DNA of 64,000 nt. It comes from Cryptomeria japonica (lineage: Eukaryota; Streptophyta; Pinopsida; Cupressales; Cupressaceae). Every line of letters starts with the position of its first letter. The first letter of the stretch is position 1. The notes below the pieces were generated by a model. It ran no database searches, was not told where the DNA came from, and saw only the letters and a program-made list of their open reading frames with translations. A program made the translations under genes and the position numbers. Below, one piece after another: positions 34,247 through 47,900 of the stretch. Location: positions 253,999,533 to 254,063,532 of the forward strand of contig NC_081410.1 in NCBI RefSeq assembly GCF_030272615.1, given 5' to 3'.

Positions 34247-35961
34247 ATGAGCTCCTACCGTGGGTGTAATTTATATGCATCCCCATTCTATGGAAATGCC
34301 AACCATCCCTCCCCTTTTTACCAACAAGACCAAACTGGGATTGATCCTATTTTTATCCCAAACAATAGCTTTTCTTAGACAGTAGTTGAAAATTTCCCTA
34401 ATTCTTTCCACCCACCCCTGCTCGGTCCATTTAGCCTCAACTCAGCAAGATAGCCCTTCTTGTTGATTATTGGATGTCAGAGGTAGTTCATAAAATGGAA
34501 AACCAAATGTTGGATTATAGAAGGAAGCTTGATGAAATCAAGCAACAACTCTGGGATCAACAATAGGAGGAGGTATATCAGGCAAAACAACAACATTTTG
34601 AGGGCCAACAACATCAATGTGCTCCTCAATCTTATCATTATCAATAGGAGGAGGTCTTCTTTCAAGAGCAACTAGAGTTTGAATCTCAACAATAGCATGA
34701 GGCCTTCCTTGCAGAGCAGCTTGATTCTACTAGGAGGGAAGAGATTAGACAATTGACATCCTAGAACTAAAAATCATGCAGGCAAAGAGCTCTGCCCCTA
34801 CTTCCCCTAAAAGAAGGTTTCCAAGCTTCAAGAAGGATAGACCTATTAATCTTTTAGAGGAGCTTGTCCTTGAACAATTGCATCCTTACAAGGAGCCCAT
34901 TCTATAAGATGTATTGCCTACTCATTATATTCAGAAGGAGCCTCTAGAGGAACCCATATAGGAGGAGTTTGTTTATCAAGCTCAACCCCTGCTACAGGAG
35001 GTGGAAGCCCAAAAAAAACAACATGATGACTTCCTTGTAAAGAAACTTGCTTTTGTGGGGGAGGAAAGGATTGGGTAGTTGGTAGTTGTACTAAATAGGC
35101 TCATGGAGAGAAAGATTATAGAGCAATAGGCTGAGGTTGATGAATCCATAGGGAGTAGTGATTTTGTAGTAGATAGCCTGGCAAATGAGTCTTGCCATGA
35201 GCTTGAGGTTGTTGCATTTTTTCACCAACAAGAAGAAAGAACAGAAATAGAGAGACAACCTAAAGATTTCAAGTCTTCTGGTGAGGTGTCTCATGAACTT
35301 GAGACATGTGTAGATGAGTTAGATATCAACACATATGATAATGATGAATGTTGGTTCTCCCCTATCCTAGAATGTAATGATGTTCAATATGAGGCCTTCA
35401 TTCAGTATGAGGATGTTTCTTTTGACATTGGGGATGAGATTCTTGAGCTTGAAATTTTTAATTAGGACTAGCGCACCAAGTTTGAAGATGTTGAGCAACA
35501 ACATGTTGATCATGTTGACATTCTTTTAGTTGCTCAACTTGATAGTATGACCGAGCTCCAAATATTTTTAGTTTGATGTACCTGAGGAATCCCCTTATGT
35601 AGATCAAGATAAGGATCTGGTATGTTGGTCAACCTCATTTGATTTTGAGGCCTTTTCTTTTGGTTTCAACTCATACCAGGAGCAGGTCAGCTATGATAGC
35701 AGCGACTCTCCCTTGTTTGAAGAGGATTTCTTCTCTTCTACAAGAGTTGAATCTGATTCTGACCTACCCTCCATGCATTTTCCCTTTGTTGTTGAGAATG
35801 CATTTGATGTGCTTCCATGTGCTTCAGATGCTCATCTTATGTGGATTCCCTACAGAAGCAAACTAAATGGTGAATTCTCTTTTCACCACATCAACAACAT
35901 GTATGCTTTGTTGTATGTATGCAGGATACTCCAATTGTTGCAATTAGATGATGACTATTGA
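34247..35961 (+). pseudogene. Element C ORF, unrecognised hydrophilic protein
   Basis: Starts near ATG 34247 (MSSYRGCNLYASPFYGNA). A Gln/Glu-rich coiled-coil region follows (MENQMLDYRRKLDEIKQQL, then repeated EEV, FFQEQLEFESQQ) at about 34474-34760, later an acidic part (ELETCVDELDINTYDNDECW) and an end at 35959-35961 after LQLLQLDDDY. Many TAG codons stand after Gln-rich stretches, and at least two frameshifts occur. It stands where gag would be, but I see no gag core or zinc knuckle. I do not recognise the family. Confidence 0.5.
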
Positions 35962-35976
35962 ACCAAGTTAAAACAA

Positions 35977-37247
35977 TGTGATGACAAAAAGGTTAGATTA
36001 AACCAAAATAAAACATGAAACTCAATCAAATGCACAAAAAACCTGTATACCTTCACAATGTGATCTCTTGCTCCTCCAATTGAGCCTTCGGTGAAGTGAA
36101 GAATGTGCCCCTTCTCCACTTGATTGGATTGGCTCTTTGATAGGATGTGGATTGCTCTCTAATGTTGCACAAGACTAATGGATATGGGGGGATGAATGGA
36201 TTCCCAAGTGATGGGTGAGATGGCTAAGTGATTGTGGATGCAAATTTGACTATAATGGTGATGCTTTGGATGATTTCTAAGCTCAAACTAATAGCATGAG
36301 ATTACTAAGATTGAAGATGGATAATGAAGGGGAGGAGACCCCAATTTATAGATTTGAGGGAGGATGAATGGACGATTGAGATTGAAGATGAATCAAGGGT
36401 GGAGATTGAAGGAAAGGGGAGCACATGGATTGAGAGGACATGAGGTGACAAGTGTGGAGACCAAGAGATTTTCCATAAAAGCATTTATTGTCTTCACACT
36501 CCACAATGTACATGGGGAAGAGATCCCCAAGTACATAGGGAAGACAAAAAGCAATTAAAAATTTCCTTGGGGGATAAAGAGGGAATTTAAAATTCTTAAA
36601 ATATTGGATGCATGGGGGGATGAGACAAGAAAAGGAATTTAAAATTCCTTGACAAGGTGAAAGACATGGGAGAATGTGATATTTTCAAATCCTTGAAATG
36701 ACCCAATTGGGTGCATTTAAAGTGGAAGGTGAGGAGGGGACAAGTGGATTTAGCCATTTATGGCTATGAGTTGACTTGGTGACTAATCATAGGGATTAAC
36801 CACTAGAAAATGATTAAGAAGGAGGAATAGGTGAGATAATGAGGGATTAGAAGTCAAGTGGGATTTGTAGGAGGATTTGACAAGAGGAGAGAGAATGAGT
36901 GGGGAATTTAAAATTGGAGAATAATGTTAAGCATGATTATGAGAGATTCTAGAAGAATTAATTAGGCTAATGAGGGTTTAGAAAAGTGATTTGTAGGAAT
37001 CACTTGATTTAGTTAATTATTTTAGATTAATTAACTAAAGGGGATTTTAGAAGAAATAAATAATTAGATGACTTTAGAAGAATAGGGAATAAGTGATTTA
37101 TTAAATAAATTAATTATCTAGACTATAGTGACATGATTAAATTAAATTAATGCTAAGAAGAATAAGGACTAACATAATTGAATAAATTAATTATGTAGAA
37201 AAGATAAAATTAATTATATTTCATTTAATTAATTTTGGACATCTACA
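35977..37247 (-). repeat. 3' LTR of element E (about 1271 bp)
   Basis: The right end (GACATCTACA followed by TTTTGCCCC) equals the LTR/PPT junction of D. The left end is placed at TGTGATGAC by its likeness to the D LTR start (both run into GATTNAACCANAA); no partner LTR is in the window. A minus-strand TATA box (CTATAAATTGG) lies at 36341-36351. AT-rich inverted repeats fill 36950-37240. Confidence 0.65.
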
Positions 37248-37260
37248 TTTTGCCCCTTTT
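37248..37260 (-). other. Polypurine tract of element E
   Basis: AAAAGGGGCAAAA on the minus strand directly at the LTR edge, as in D. Confidence 0.75.
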
Positions 37261-37710
37261 ACGCAGTGACAAAATTGGTGGTAAGAGACAAAAGAAAAGG
37301 GATGCCCTAGCATGAAAATGCAAGTGGTCTATGCCCCCTCGAGAATTTAAACGGGATTTTTTAAAAAAATTTAGGAAAATTCTTGAAAAGAAGAAAGAAT
37401 GACAGATGAGAGAAGATAAATGAAAAAGATGATGAAGTGAAGAAAGCGGCAGAAAGATGAGAAAAGGTGAGGAAGGGGGCCATAAGGAGCCCCATATAAG
37501 GCCCACGAGGCCCAAGGAAGGGTCATTGTCACATACACCTATTGGAGAATAGAAAGCATAGAGCCCTTGGACAGAGAGATGGCACGCATTCCCATTCATG
37601 AGAACCATGCAAAGAGGGTCTGACGACATAAGAGAGTTGCTCATTATGGCCCACCAATATGTACCATGGGCCCACTCAGTGTTTTGGTAGATTAGGGAAA
37701 AATTTTATGG

Positions 37711-37720
37711 CTATAAATAG
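37711..37720 (+). promoter_or_regulatory. TATA box of the antisense PMD gene in E
   Basis: GGCTATAAATAGG on the plus strand, a full-consensus TATA box about 460 bp inside the 3' LTR edge. It supports a separate promoter for the antisense gene. The region 37261-38240 holds this promoter and decayed leader or first-exon sequence; a GGGTAAGTAGG donor-like site lies near 38005. Confidence 0.55.
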
Positions 37721-38239
37721 GTTTTGAAGGGTAGTGCGGTAGAGGCGTTGATCACCATTTTAGCACCACTGCCCTAGGTTAGAACGTGCTCTTGTGTGTA
37801 GTGCGAGCACACACAGGGTAGGGGTAAAGAAAGGGGATCGGGGAAAGCACACGTGCTAGCTATGTGCGCTCGTGTTGGTCTACACGAAGGAGGGGTCAAC
37901 GAGGTCAAAGGGGTGGAGGTCTGTAAATCAATGCCTTTGTTTGTGGTGCAGTGTGTGCCCCACGGTTTTAGCACATGCGCATGACTGATTCAACACATGC
38001 ACTGGGTAAGTAGGAATGGGAGAATGAAAGACGAGATAGGGATTATAAAGGCTCAACAGGGCACTGGGATGCCCTAGGGGTAGATTATAGGCTAGGATTG
38101 GCTAAAATAAGAGAGGATTAGGCTAATGAAGTGGATTAACGGGGTGTAGGAGGAACTAGGACTACACCCATCGTGTGTGCATTGGCCAACTACCATGAGG
38201 CTATATAGGTAGTTGTGAGCAGATGAGCAAAAGATATTG

Positions 38240-41200
38240 AGTGTGGTTGGATTGGGTTTTTTCAATCAATGGCCGAGGGTTAGAGTACATTTAGCTATGA
38301 TAACTGCATTAGTGTAGTGATGGGATAGAAGGACTTGTACTTTTCACCTGCCCACAGGAGAGGCTACCATCACACTATTAGACATCTAGAGGATCTTGAA
38401 GATCCCCATTCACAATGTTATTCCTAAGTACTGGCTAGATGTAGCATAGTACTACCTTCATCATGTGTGTGAGTATGATAGATTGCCGATGGATGGGACA
38501 TGATTACATCTTGGGCAGGCGATGCGGATCAGGCACATTCCACACCTAGTGCTTGTGATTTATGGATTGATCAGTGGATGAGTGATGTTGGATCTCTGTG
38601 GACATGGTATATATGGGCATGGGAGAATATCATAGTGACACAGCCAGTGGGAGTTTAAGATAGACGATAATGATTCTCATATGTGGACCGATACAGGGGA
38701 CTGCTCCACTATACCAGGCTTGGGGCAATATGTTTTTGGAGGAGGGTCTTTGATGAGCTGGTGTTCTTTATTTTGAGGAACTTCTTAGGTTGTAAGAGAT
38801 GGAGAGGAGACTAGCAACTACACTAGGCATAGTCCAAGATGTGGTTATTCAGTTGTTTGGTACATGTCATTAAGCACTATGTGCCACATCGAGTGGCTCG
38901 AAAGTTTGGGGATATCTAAGATACAATGGACAAAGAGAGGTTATATCAGAGGATCACTCATGAGACTAGGACATGGGGGTAGGCTATAAGCCCTTTGGAG
39001 GTTCAAGTGAGTTGAGAGGGTACAGCCAGTAGGGTATGGGATGAGCGGGCGGAGGTGGGAGATGATGCAGGTATGACCAACACATACAGGGGCTGGTGGG
39101 GGTGATGAGCCTATAAATTGAAAATATTATTTCATGTTTTATGATAATTTACCTCATGTTTATAATATCCTTCCAAGTAATTTCTAAACATTATCTTGGT
39201 TTTGTGAAGCATTAACTAGGACTATTGGTGTTTGATATACATATGTGTGTCTAGCTAGTTGATGCTAAATCTAAATAAATGTAACATATTATAATAAATG
39301 GTTATTATTGAATGTAAAGTACTTAAGAAGGATTAACATTTTTTTTTTGAGTTTTTTGAGTCATTCATATAGCTACAAAGGAGGAGGAGCAAGTTGGTAA
39401 TTGACAGATGTAGCAGTTGACTAAAAGTGCAGAAAAAGTCAAAAGACCAATTTCAGTAAACTAGGCATATCTCACTCGTTTCTTAACAAAATTCAGATTT
39501 TCAAAATGATCTGGAAATCTTAAAATGAGATCTAAAAAGAGTTTAAACCATTTGATCTTATTAGTAATATTTAATTATCATAATTCACCATAAGTTGACT
39601 GAGACAAACTATTAGATTTCCAGGCAGTAGTTAAGGATTAAGTTCTAATTCAACTTGGACTCTTCTACCTCTTCATAAGTTCATGTATTTGGAGTTATTA
39701 AAGCAAAGGAACAATGGAAAATCTTGTGGAAACAATATTTGATGATTCATAAATAATTATAACATGTTTTGTACACATGTTCAGCCATGACTGTACTTTA
39801 TAGTTGTAGAGTTCGAAGAGGATTAGAATTACTCTCTCAACTCTTGTTAGTTTAATCTTTATAATCAGTCATGGGTAGAATAAATCATCTCCTTTATTTA
39901 ATAGGAAAAAATAAATTTGTAATAATTTGTTATGTTTGTAATTACTTCAACTCTCAAGCTTCAAGCATAAATCTGAGATTTTGTTGAGTTGTGAGTAAGT
40001 AGTGTTGAAAGTAGTGTTGAAAGTAGTATTGAGAGTAGTGTTGAGAATAATGGAGAGAGTGTTTAGAGAATATCTAGTTAGTGTTGAGTCTTGTTAGTGG
40101 TGTTAATGTTCAATCAACAAGTCTTATATATGTCCATGCAATATTTGATTTGCAATAAAAAGATTATTTGAGCATTGAAGCTTGTCTATTGAAGATGGAA
40201 TGCTAATGACAAATTGAAGCAACTCAAGCAAGGGCCACTTGAGGAACTGTGATTTCATCATAGTCTAGATTTTTATTCATTATGCTTTAATTTTATTAGT
40301 GAGTTGGTTATGATAGGTTTTTTTTTTAGGATATTTAATTTCACTAGTTTTAGAACAGTCAGCTTGCAGCCACTACCGTTGCAAATAACCAGTCTTCTTG
40401 CAACCACTGTTGTGTATAGTTTTATTTCTAGCATTGTCATGTTTTCAATTCAGTTTATTATTTTGATTTTATTTGCTATAAACAACTGAAATAACAACTT
40501 AGAAGGCTTCCATAGTTCATATACAGTGTTGTCTCATTTCAAATTCACATCCTTGGGTTGATAATTAAATGTAGCTTCTAGTTCATGAAGGGTTGTTTAG
40601 TGTTGATAAAAATCCCTAAGTTGTGAATTAGTATTCCAATATCGATTGCAATTAAACATCTCAATAGGGGGTTCACTTGCCAGTCTGACTCACTATTCCC
40701 AGAGTCTTAGAGGAAGATGAGCTATGATCATCTATTGATAAGGTCATGGGGGGGGGGATGAGGGTCTTGGAGATAGGGCAGTGGCAGCAAGGGGAGGGGA
40801 TGGAGGACAAGGTCAGAGGAGAGGAGGGGGTTAGCAGAGGAGGCAAGGGGGACAATAGGCATAGGTTCAGCCAGCAATTGCATAGGTTGGGTTGATTGGG
40901 GGAGATGGAGAGGGAAGGGATGGAGGATAGACTATGGGCATCCTAGATGTATAGGTATAGGGTGAGGGAGCACCAGAGGAGAGAGTGTCGAGGGATGAGT
41001 ATAATAGAGTCGTGTGGGAGAGGGATGATGCTCAAGCCAGGGATAAGATCCTTGAGGATGAGTTATAGGGATTGGATGTTGTCAAGGAGAGGTACAGGAG
41101 GGCAAATGAAGATATACATGTGGAGAGGGTGAGGGTAGATAGCCTACAGTCATAGGTAACACAGCTAAGACGGGAGGCAGATGACTTGGTGGAGAGCTTG

Positions 41201-41745
41201 GAGGTAGCTTGGGCAGAGGTGGAAGTGTTAAGGGAGGAGAGGGATGATACAAATTGAATGCTGGAGGAGGCCAGGAGTGGGGGAGCCATCAGTCAGCTGA
41301 GGATAGAGATGAAGAGTGTTTATGGGAAGATGGATGCACTACAGGTGTGACTCAGCAAAGAAGAGGTAGATGCAGGGAGGTTGCAGGAAGAGAGGAATGC
41401 AGCCCATTGATTATTAGAGCCCATCAAATTTTCACAGGTATTCAGCGAGTACACTGATTACAGGAAAAGGGTAGAGAGATAAGCAAGAGAGGAAACCTAC
41501 TATAGAGGCTTGTACCATGGGGTGGTGCCAGCGGAGTAGAGAGCTACGTCTTATACTGATAGGGGGCGATCTCAGGGGACTCAGAGTCAGCGTCCGACCC
41601 AGAGCATGTAAACGGGAGGATAGGTGAGTATGAAGCCACCGAGAGGGGGTGCAAGACCATCTAGAGGTATAGCTGGGAGAGGGGATAGAGATGAGGAGAT
41701 AGGGAGTGTGGGCTACCTCTGTTATATGTGACATTGCATTTTGAC
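38240..41745 (+). pseudogene. Antisense PMD gene of element E (interrupted)
   Basis: A second, more decayed copy of the gene in D. Blocks in order: RRTCTFHLPTGEATITLLDI (about 38325-38395), matching the D motif around FHLTMGEMTVTL; KHYVPHRVARKFGDI (38872-38916); after a 1.6-kb insertion, a coiled coil (about 41030-41290, ERYRRANEDIHVERVRVDSL); and the tail EETYYRGLYHGVVPAE (about 41495-41540). Internal stops are again TAG or TGA in the parts I read. At least two frameshifts are present. Same strand and same place as in D. Confidence 0.72.
39103..40666. mobile_element. Possible solo LTR or small element inside the PMD gene of E
   Basis: About 1,564 bp of AT-rich, non-coding DNA not present in the D copy. 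It is flanked by GGGGG on both sides (39098-39102 and 40667-40671) and has ends TGATGAG...CTCAATA, partly inverted. It contains an AATAAA at 40157 and short GTAGTGTTGA repeats at about 40000-40060. Flanking DNA is G-rich, so the TSD could be chance. Confidence 0.42.
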
Positions 41746-43816
41746 CCTTCAAAGATTTTTATCATTGTACTATGATTGACACATTCAAATATGATTTCTG
41801 AGATATATATGAGATATGATTTTGGTGGCGTATATGCATGTATGGACTTTATTATGGACTTTGATGGACTTTGATTATTATTTTATTTTTGGATGATGAA
41901 CCTATGATTATTGATGCATGTGATGGATATTGTCTGACCTTTTGTGATGCAGGATGGATGCATATGCATATATTATATATGATATGTAATGTTACTGAAA
42001 TGTTTGCAAATGCAGCATGCATGTGGATGTGCATGTTTTTGGATTTTTATGTGCTAAGATCTTAAGAAGATATCCCTGAGGCTATGCCTTTGGGACCAAA
42101 TTCATAATCTGTAATGAAAAAAAAATCCTAACCCAAAATGTCTAATCATCTTGTTGCAAATTAGTATGGAATAAAAATACTTTTTGCATTTAATTTGACA
42201 CACTGATCAAATATTTGCTTAACGATTTGATGTGGACTTGTTGATTTTTTCATTATATCTGATTTTCTTTACTCATAGACCAGGGATTTGATAGCCGATG
42301 TGACTCGGTACTATTGTTGTGAACTTTACTTTTTTAGGATCTTAAATTTCTTGTCATTTATAAAGTGTCCCAAAATGAATGACGTGTTGGATTTTGATGC
42401 ATGATGTGTTGAATGTGATTATTTTCAAATATTTTATATTGAATGATGCATATGAGATGCTAATGTTTGAATGGGATTTAATTAACCTTACATTATCATG
42501 ACCTCAAGATGTGTGATTGTGAACATGCATGACGAAAACATTTCGATAGGTAGTCAAGATTGTATGTACCAATTTACATGTTTGTAGTGACTAATGCAAC
42601 TAAATGCTACTAAATGAACAAAATGATTATGATAATAAAGTGATAATGCAACTAATGATTATGCAACTTAAATGGATAAATGCAGTTAGTGTTGAATATA
42701 ATGAAGTGTTTTTTGGGGGGAATGTACCAACCATAGTACAACAACATAGGATTAGAAGAAATTAAGAAAATGAATAAAGTGATGTCTCCAAAATGCATAG
42801 TGATGGGATATAAATGAGTGGATGGAAGGGATTTGTTGTAAAAAACTATGGTGAGCAAACCTAGTTTTGATTTTTCCAAGGATAGTCTACACCACTAATT
42901 ATAGGAACAAGGATGTTATGAAAAATCCAAGGTGTGGACTAACTCTCGAGCAAACAATAATCTCTAGTATGAAACCATTTAAACACCATATAGATATAGG
43001 TACATGGTTGTAGGTTCATATGAGAGATACCTTCAAACATTCTATACCACAAAACATGCCCCAGTATGCCTCTTTCCATTACAAACCAAGAATTAGATTG
43101 ATCTTGGTAGCCATGGGTAGGAACAATCATAGGACAAAGTGATACAAATCAACGAAAAACAGACCAAATCATGTAAAAAAAATGCACAAGGCCAACTAAC
43201 ATCTCTTGCCAAGAGTAGGACTTAGGATTTGTGGATATATTACCGGATAGGGGAAGGATGCATCCTGATGGGCAGGAGTGACTGATGGATGTGAACAGGC
43301 AATAGAGAAGATTAAATGGATACATGAGTACATATATGATACTTGATTATTGAGACTTGATGGAGTACATGTGGATGAACATTTTGATAATGCGCAAGTC
43401 AAGAAGAAGCCTAGGCTCAAAACTGGGAATTAAGCTCAGCTAACTAGGATGGAAGCTTAGTTGGATGGGATGAAAGCTTAGTTGGATGGGATGATCCTCA
43501 TTCATGATTTACTAAAAGACTCATCATCATATGATGGGGGAGAATGGATAACCAACCTGCTAAGGATAGTTTAGTGGGAGAAGCGGGTAGGGTTGTTGCA
43601 GAGGATAGTGAAATGGATCGCGACATCTATGGAGGTAGTCAGGAGCACCTTGTTCCTTTTCCTTTTGTTGGGTGGGGGGGATCATCAGATCAATTTTCTT
43701 GTTAGAATGAAGGAGACAACCAGTAGCAAATAGGGTGATGGATTTCATGGGAGAAGGTTTATGTAGTGGCGTGGATTAAAGAATATGGATATTGGGTGGG
43801 TGGGTAGGGAAAATAG
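41746..43816. other. Spacer between PMD gene and pol in E, left part
   Basis: No gene seen. The start resembles the equivalent spacer of D (20805-21290), including the GCATATATGCATG-like stretch. The rest is AT-rich with ATGCAAATG-like words. The spacer resumes at 57286 after element F. Confidence 0.65.
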
Positions 43817-44740
43817 TGTTGGAATCCAAGAACACTGAGAGGGGGTGTGAATCAATGTTCTACCAATGATTAAGAATTTGATTCCTTTAGATACTTTACC
43901 AATTAACAACTGGTATGTATATAAACAAAATATAATGAAGAACAAAGTAACCACAAAGATCAACACCATAACACCACAAATTTATACATGGAAAACCTTA
44001 AAGAGGAAAAACCATGGTTGGATTTGTGACCCAAAATATCTATCCACTAGCCAGTTGAATAAATATTATATAAAAAGGGGGCCTGCATGTGCAAGAAGGC
44101 ACACTTCCTAGAGAAAACTTCTCATCACAAAGGAGCCTCACTAAATACAGATAAAATACTAAATTACAAACAAAATTTTAAACTTTGAGTGTGCATCTGA
44201 TATGCTGGATGAGTTCCGGTTTAATTTTTTGACTGTACCAGTTAACACTGTCTCCTTCCTTACCAATAACCTTTCTTTCTTTACAATCCTCTTCACAAAT
44301 AACCAAGGCTGACTATAGATCATTACATTCACATTTTGTCAATCAATATCTTTCTCACACAATTACATAAATCCTATCGCATCTATATTCCAAAAATGAC
44401 CTAGCCAAAACTGACTTATATACCCTTTATATACATAAACATGAATGCCTTATGTCGGCTTACAATCATATTACATAAGATAAATACATGTCAGAGTAGA
44501 AAAAATATAAACATTAATCTTCATGGTTGTTTCCGCTAAAACCTTTTCCAGATCAATCTTCTATGTCGGCCTCCAAATATTGGTTCCTAGTTCACCGATT
44601 TCCCTTGCTTGTCAGTTTCCTTGAATGTCGGATGTTAAACCTTGAATATCGGAGGATGCCAGATAAGTATCCAACCCAAAATTATGTGTGTTGCCATCAA
44701 TGACAACACCATGAGCCCAGATGAGTGTCAATTACCAACA
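43817..44740 (-). repeat. 3' LTR of element F
   Basis: TGTTGGAATCC...CCAACA on the plus strand; matches 49778-50044 and 56631-57285. TATA box TATATAAAGGG on the minus strand at 44423-44433. Confidence 0.93.
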
Positions 44741-44755
44741 ATCTCCCCTTTGGCA
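44741..44755 (-). other. Polypurine tract of element F
   Basis: GCCAAAGGGGAGAT on the minus strand against the LTR. A second purine tract (CAAAGGGGGAGAGG) lies about 160 bp further in, at 44902-44915. Positions 44756-44990 otherwise hold the 3' untranslated region. Confidence 0.85.
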
Positions 44756-44989
44756 TTGATGGCAACACTCATCTGAAAATGGATCAATGAAGTGTTGTTC
44801 TGGTTCCTGTCCAAAAACTTCCCAAAAACTGATCTATGAAAGTTGCTCCCACTGAGCTATACATTACTTCTTATGTCCCTTAATATTTTTCACATCCAAC
44901 CTCTCCCCCTTTGACAACAATGTCAAAGTCAGGGCAAAAAGAATGAAATCAAAATTATGTTTATCAAATCTAGATGTACTTGAATATAT

Positions 44990-47900
44990 CAGGGTAAGAA
45001 CTCTTCAAAAATCCCAAGTGTCCCAGTTGGTTTTCAGTGTTCTCAAAATTGATACAAACCCATTAAGAATGTATGCATGTAATTCTTCTTATGTTAATGT
45101 TGTCAGTGTGGACTTACTCATATGTTCTATACATTCCCTTTTGTAAAGCAACAAAGTGTTTAGTCGAGGACTGACCAAACCTCTCAATTCTCTGGCCTGT
45201 TGGATTAACTTGTCCATATCCTTCTCCAAAGAAGAAATCTCTGATTCTGAAGCCAAAATTTGGCCATCAATAGCATTGGTTAGTGACTGAGTACCATCAA
45301 AAATATTTGCAAGATGCTCCAACCAAACCCTAGCCACCTTTATTTTAACTTCCAGGTATGTTGTTAATTTGGTTGTGTTAGTGCAAGATCGGTAAATACT
45401 GCTACATTGATAAAGAGCTTCATCAATCCTTCTCAATTCTTCTTTCAGCTTGACCTTGTCTGATGTGATCATGTTGTCACAAGTGACCTTCCTAGCTGCA
45501 ATATACCTTTCCACCAACTGTCGGTTTGACACTTGCTGAAGAGTTTGAAGCTCCTTGGCAATGTGCTCAGTCAAACCCTTAAGCTTGTCGGAAGGGCTAG
45601 CTACCTAACTTATCTTATATTATAGGGTAAGCTACTATAGGATTGGAATGGCTTTCTCTATAACATGCTTGTCCTTTGATCCTTCCTTCATAATCTTCTG
45701 AGCTGCAACCATCATCAATTCAAAATTGCTCAACTGCTCAATATTCTTCTTCTCAAAATGACTAAAATCTACTTGACCGGATGCGTCAAGTGCCAACGAT
45801 GAGGGACCAACAATCGGTGATGGTGTTGGTACCCTGACTTCAATTTGTTCTTTCCCTTTTTGCTTCTCCTCTACCTTTTGTCCTTTTTCATCATGTTCCT
45901 TCTTCTGGTAACCGATGGCTTTGCCACTTGGTGCAATTATTTCTTCTGCCACTACATCAATAATCGGATGAGAATTGTCCTCAATTTCTGCCAATTTATT
46001 TTCCTTTATATCCTCAACTAATTTCTTATCCAAAATTGGTGGGTCTTCACCTAATATGCCTTTCCCCCTAGCATCAACCGAGATGTATGGAATGTCAGAC
46101 TTAGGAAGAACTTCCGGTGATGTGAAGAACCTTGGATTATCAACAAAGAATTTTACCCATGCCTCATAAGTCTCTTTAACTATTTCATTCACTCTTCCTA
46201 CCATTAAGCTAATATGTTTGTGCTTACTCTAAAACATTGTTTTATTAGCAAATTCAAGACACTGTTGCATCTCCTCTTTGGTTATTGCACCACAAACAGT
46301 TAACAGTGCCTGAATCTTTTTATGCCTATCTTCCTCAATAGCTGACAATCTCCTAGCATCTAATTTTTTATACAACTCTATGAGAATCTTCTTTTCTCTC
46401 TCAAGTAAGGCTTTCTTATATATATCTAAGTATAAAAAAACTACTTCCTCAATCTCCTTTTGTTCTTTATCAACCAAATTTTTATAGTAATATTGTATAA
46501 TACTCAAAATTCCATCCTTAGTAATCTTTTCTACCAATTCATCTACAGATTAAGGAGGGATAACTTTAACACTTTTACCAGATTCAAGAGCCATATCTAA
46601 ATCATATTTCTTCTTCTTACTGGGAGTGGGAGTTGTCTCTTTACCAGTTTCCTCTTCTCTGTAGGCTTCTTCTCCTTCAAAGGTTGCTTATGAGTTGTTA
46701 GAGGGGTGACCTTGGTTTTCTGTTGCTTTCCTTCTTCAAGCTTCTTCCTCTGAATTCTCATGTAAATTTTGGGTATCTTAGGAGGTTCATCTTCAATATC
46801 AGATCTAGAAGCAATAGGGGCAATAAAGGTTTCCAGTTTATTCCTTTTCATCACACCTTTGTCGGTTGCTGCTACTAGTGAGGTCTGAACTACTACCGGA
46901 GAATATGACTTTGCTAGTCCAATAATTTATTTGATCTCAATGGACATCTTTTGAACAACATGTCCTACCTTCTTTATCTGATCTTTCATCATCTTCTTAC
47001 TGAACCCTATTTTCACCTCCAATTCCTATTGTTTAGCTATCCCAAAATTATTCTCTAACTCATCTACCGGGGCATCTATAAGTGTCTTGGCATATAGATC
47101 TAAGATCTCTGCATCAACTTCATAGACCATCTTAGTTATCCATACCTTTCTTGGATGTACTACTTCCATTAAAGTCTTATCTTTCTTAGCCATAAAGCAT
47201 ATCTCAATAGAGTATTTATCAACAATGTGCCTAGGCACTCTTTCCCTTTGTTTCATTGCCTTCTAAAAAGCCTTGAAATATCCCCATAAGGTGGATTCTC
47301 TGTCCTGACCTATGCTTCTTAAGTCATCTTTGATTTTCTTCCCTACCAGAATGTCAAAGGCCCATTGCCTTTTACTAAATCTCTGGGTCTCATTGAGAAA
47401 GAATAGCATCAAACAAACAACAAGATTTCCATACCGGAATACACCCTTCTTCTCACCCTTGATTTTCCCAAGATTCAAAATTAATTCATCACACATCCAC
47501 TGGCAAAGATCATATTTCTCATTTTACTTGATCATCTTATGTGCATGGTAGATACAAGACTAGAAACAAAATTCAACCAATTAGATTGAGTTACCTTATA
47601 TCCAATAACCATGCTGGAAAATTGCATGCCCTTATCTCTGATTGTACTAATCCTCATAGACCGATTGTCGAATGTAGCACCAGTTAGTTTTGTGACTTTA
47701 TTGTTAGAGATTTTCTTCTTATCCGGTCTCTGACCAACATGGGGAAAACCGGTAATCGCCCAAATGGCATCCTTAGTGATTTTGTGAGGCCGAACTAACC
47801 ACATAAACTCACCATGAACATGGCTCAACACATACCGGATGATTTCATCATCAAATTTAGGTATCTCCAAAATTTTGATAAACCCTTGATCCTTCAAATG

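Larger units (their letters stand above)
16452..35976 (+). mobile_element. Element C: oldest LTR element, in pieces
   Basis: The pieces are 16452-16831 and 33036-35976, separated by element D (TSD TTTAG). They contain the TATA box and downstream half of an LTR, a PBS at 33922-33939, a leader and a broken ORF on the plus strand. The upstream part of the LTR must lie left of element B, outside the window. E is inserted at about 35976, so pol and the 3' LTR are not seen here. Family is unclear; the PBS resembles that of D. Confidence 0.68.
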
